Below are positions 14,035 to 14,075 of a stretch of DNA of 14,075 bases, piece by piece. The translations under genes were made by a program, and so were the position numbers. The notes under the pieces were generated by a model that saw nothing but the letters and a program-made list of their open reading frames with translations, was not told where the DNA came from and did not search any database. Every line of letters begins with the position of its first letter. The first letter of the stretch is position 1. This DNA comes from CBDUXT01 sp965371245 (GTDB lineage Bacteria; Planctomycetota; Phycisphaerae; UBA1845). The stretch lies in the NCBI GenBank assembly GCA_965371245.1, contig CBDUXT010000121.1, positions 1 through 14,075 of the forward strand, in the 5' to 3' direction.

Positions 14035-14075
14035 CGGGGTATACGACGAACGCTCCCTGGCCGACCCAGGTCTTG

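Larger units (their letters stand above)
13807..14075. other. Non-coding right edge with short repeats
   Basis: No frame on either strand resembles a protein. The stretch is upstream of the decayed integrase and contains a perfect short inverted repeat (13809-13826) and a 12-base direct repeat (14003-14034). These could be an element end, recombination-protein binding sites or promoter sites, but nothing identifies which. Confidence 0.35.

Noticed and set aside
13851..14075. CCAGGTCTTG at 13851-13860 and again at 14066-14075 (window end)
   Set aside because: A 10-base match in a window of this size is expected by chance many times; the second copy is cut by the edge so it cannot be extended.
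1..14075. CRISPR arrays, tRNA and rRNA genes
   Set aside because: No regularly spaced repeat array and no recognisable tRNA or rRNA sequence was seen on either strand by eye.

Overview
The window carries one coherent, co-oriented gene cluster for periplasmic redox and metal chemistry, with its own two-component system, between stretches of mobile-element debris. Cell type: the cluster implies a Gram-negative-type envelope (outer-membrane beta-barrel, lipoproteins, c-type cytochromes). The style of the decayed integrase at the right end, the small truncated membrane protein beside it and the paired tiny Cys-motif lipoproteins suggest Planctomycetota or a related lineage. That placement is inference from resemblance, not a search.

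Layout. 1-136: the right end of an IS66-type element, apparently inserted into an IS5-type transposase gene (137-478, minus strand, frameshifted and 5'-truncated). 623-7896, all minus strand: eight recognisable genes in a row with short gaps. In transcription order they are a diheme cytochrome c, a type-1-copper (cupredoxin) protein with a carboxypeptidase-regulatory-like tail, an outer-membrane porin with a coiled-coil N-terminus, a monoheme cytochrome c lipoprotein, two tiny paralogous lipoproteins with a shared NACxxxNCDxLFF motif, a tandem P19/Tp34-type metal-binding lipoprotein (with an out-of-frame acidic third segment behind it), and a membrane-anchored hexaheme cytochrome c. The first and last genes are paralogous over about 220 residues. 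8104-11222, plus strand, divergent: a sensor histidine kinase with a His-rich periplasmic loop and an NtrC-type response regulator, 8 bp apart. 11223-11609: no convincing intact gene. 11610-12992: a stand-alone protein with a C-terminal HEPN-like RNALVH motif. 13069-13419: a small membrane protein whose 3' end looks replaced. About 13360-13806, minus: N-terminal part of a multiply frameshifted tyrosine recombinase. 13807-14075: non-coding, with short inverted and direct repeats.

Working model (inference). The kinase/regulator pair controls the divergent operon through the roughly 200-bp shared upstream region. The operon supplies an inner-membrane hexaheme cytochrome, small periplasmic or lipid-anchored cytochromes, a blue-copper protein, a porin and P19-like Cu/Fe-binding lipoproteins. 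This could be a periplasm-to-surface electron-transfer chain or a redox-linked metal (iron/copper) handling system. No permease, FTR1, quinol oxidase cytochrome b or terminal reductase lies in the window, so electron donor, acceptor and metal are not determined by the sequence.
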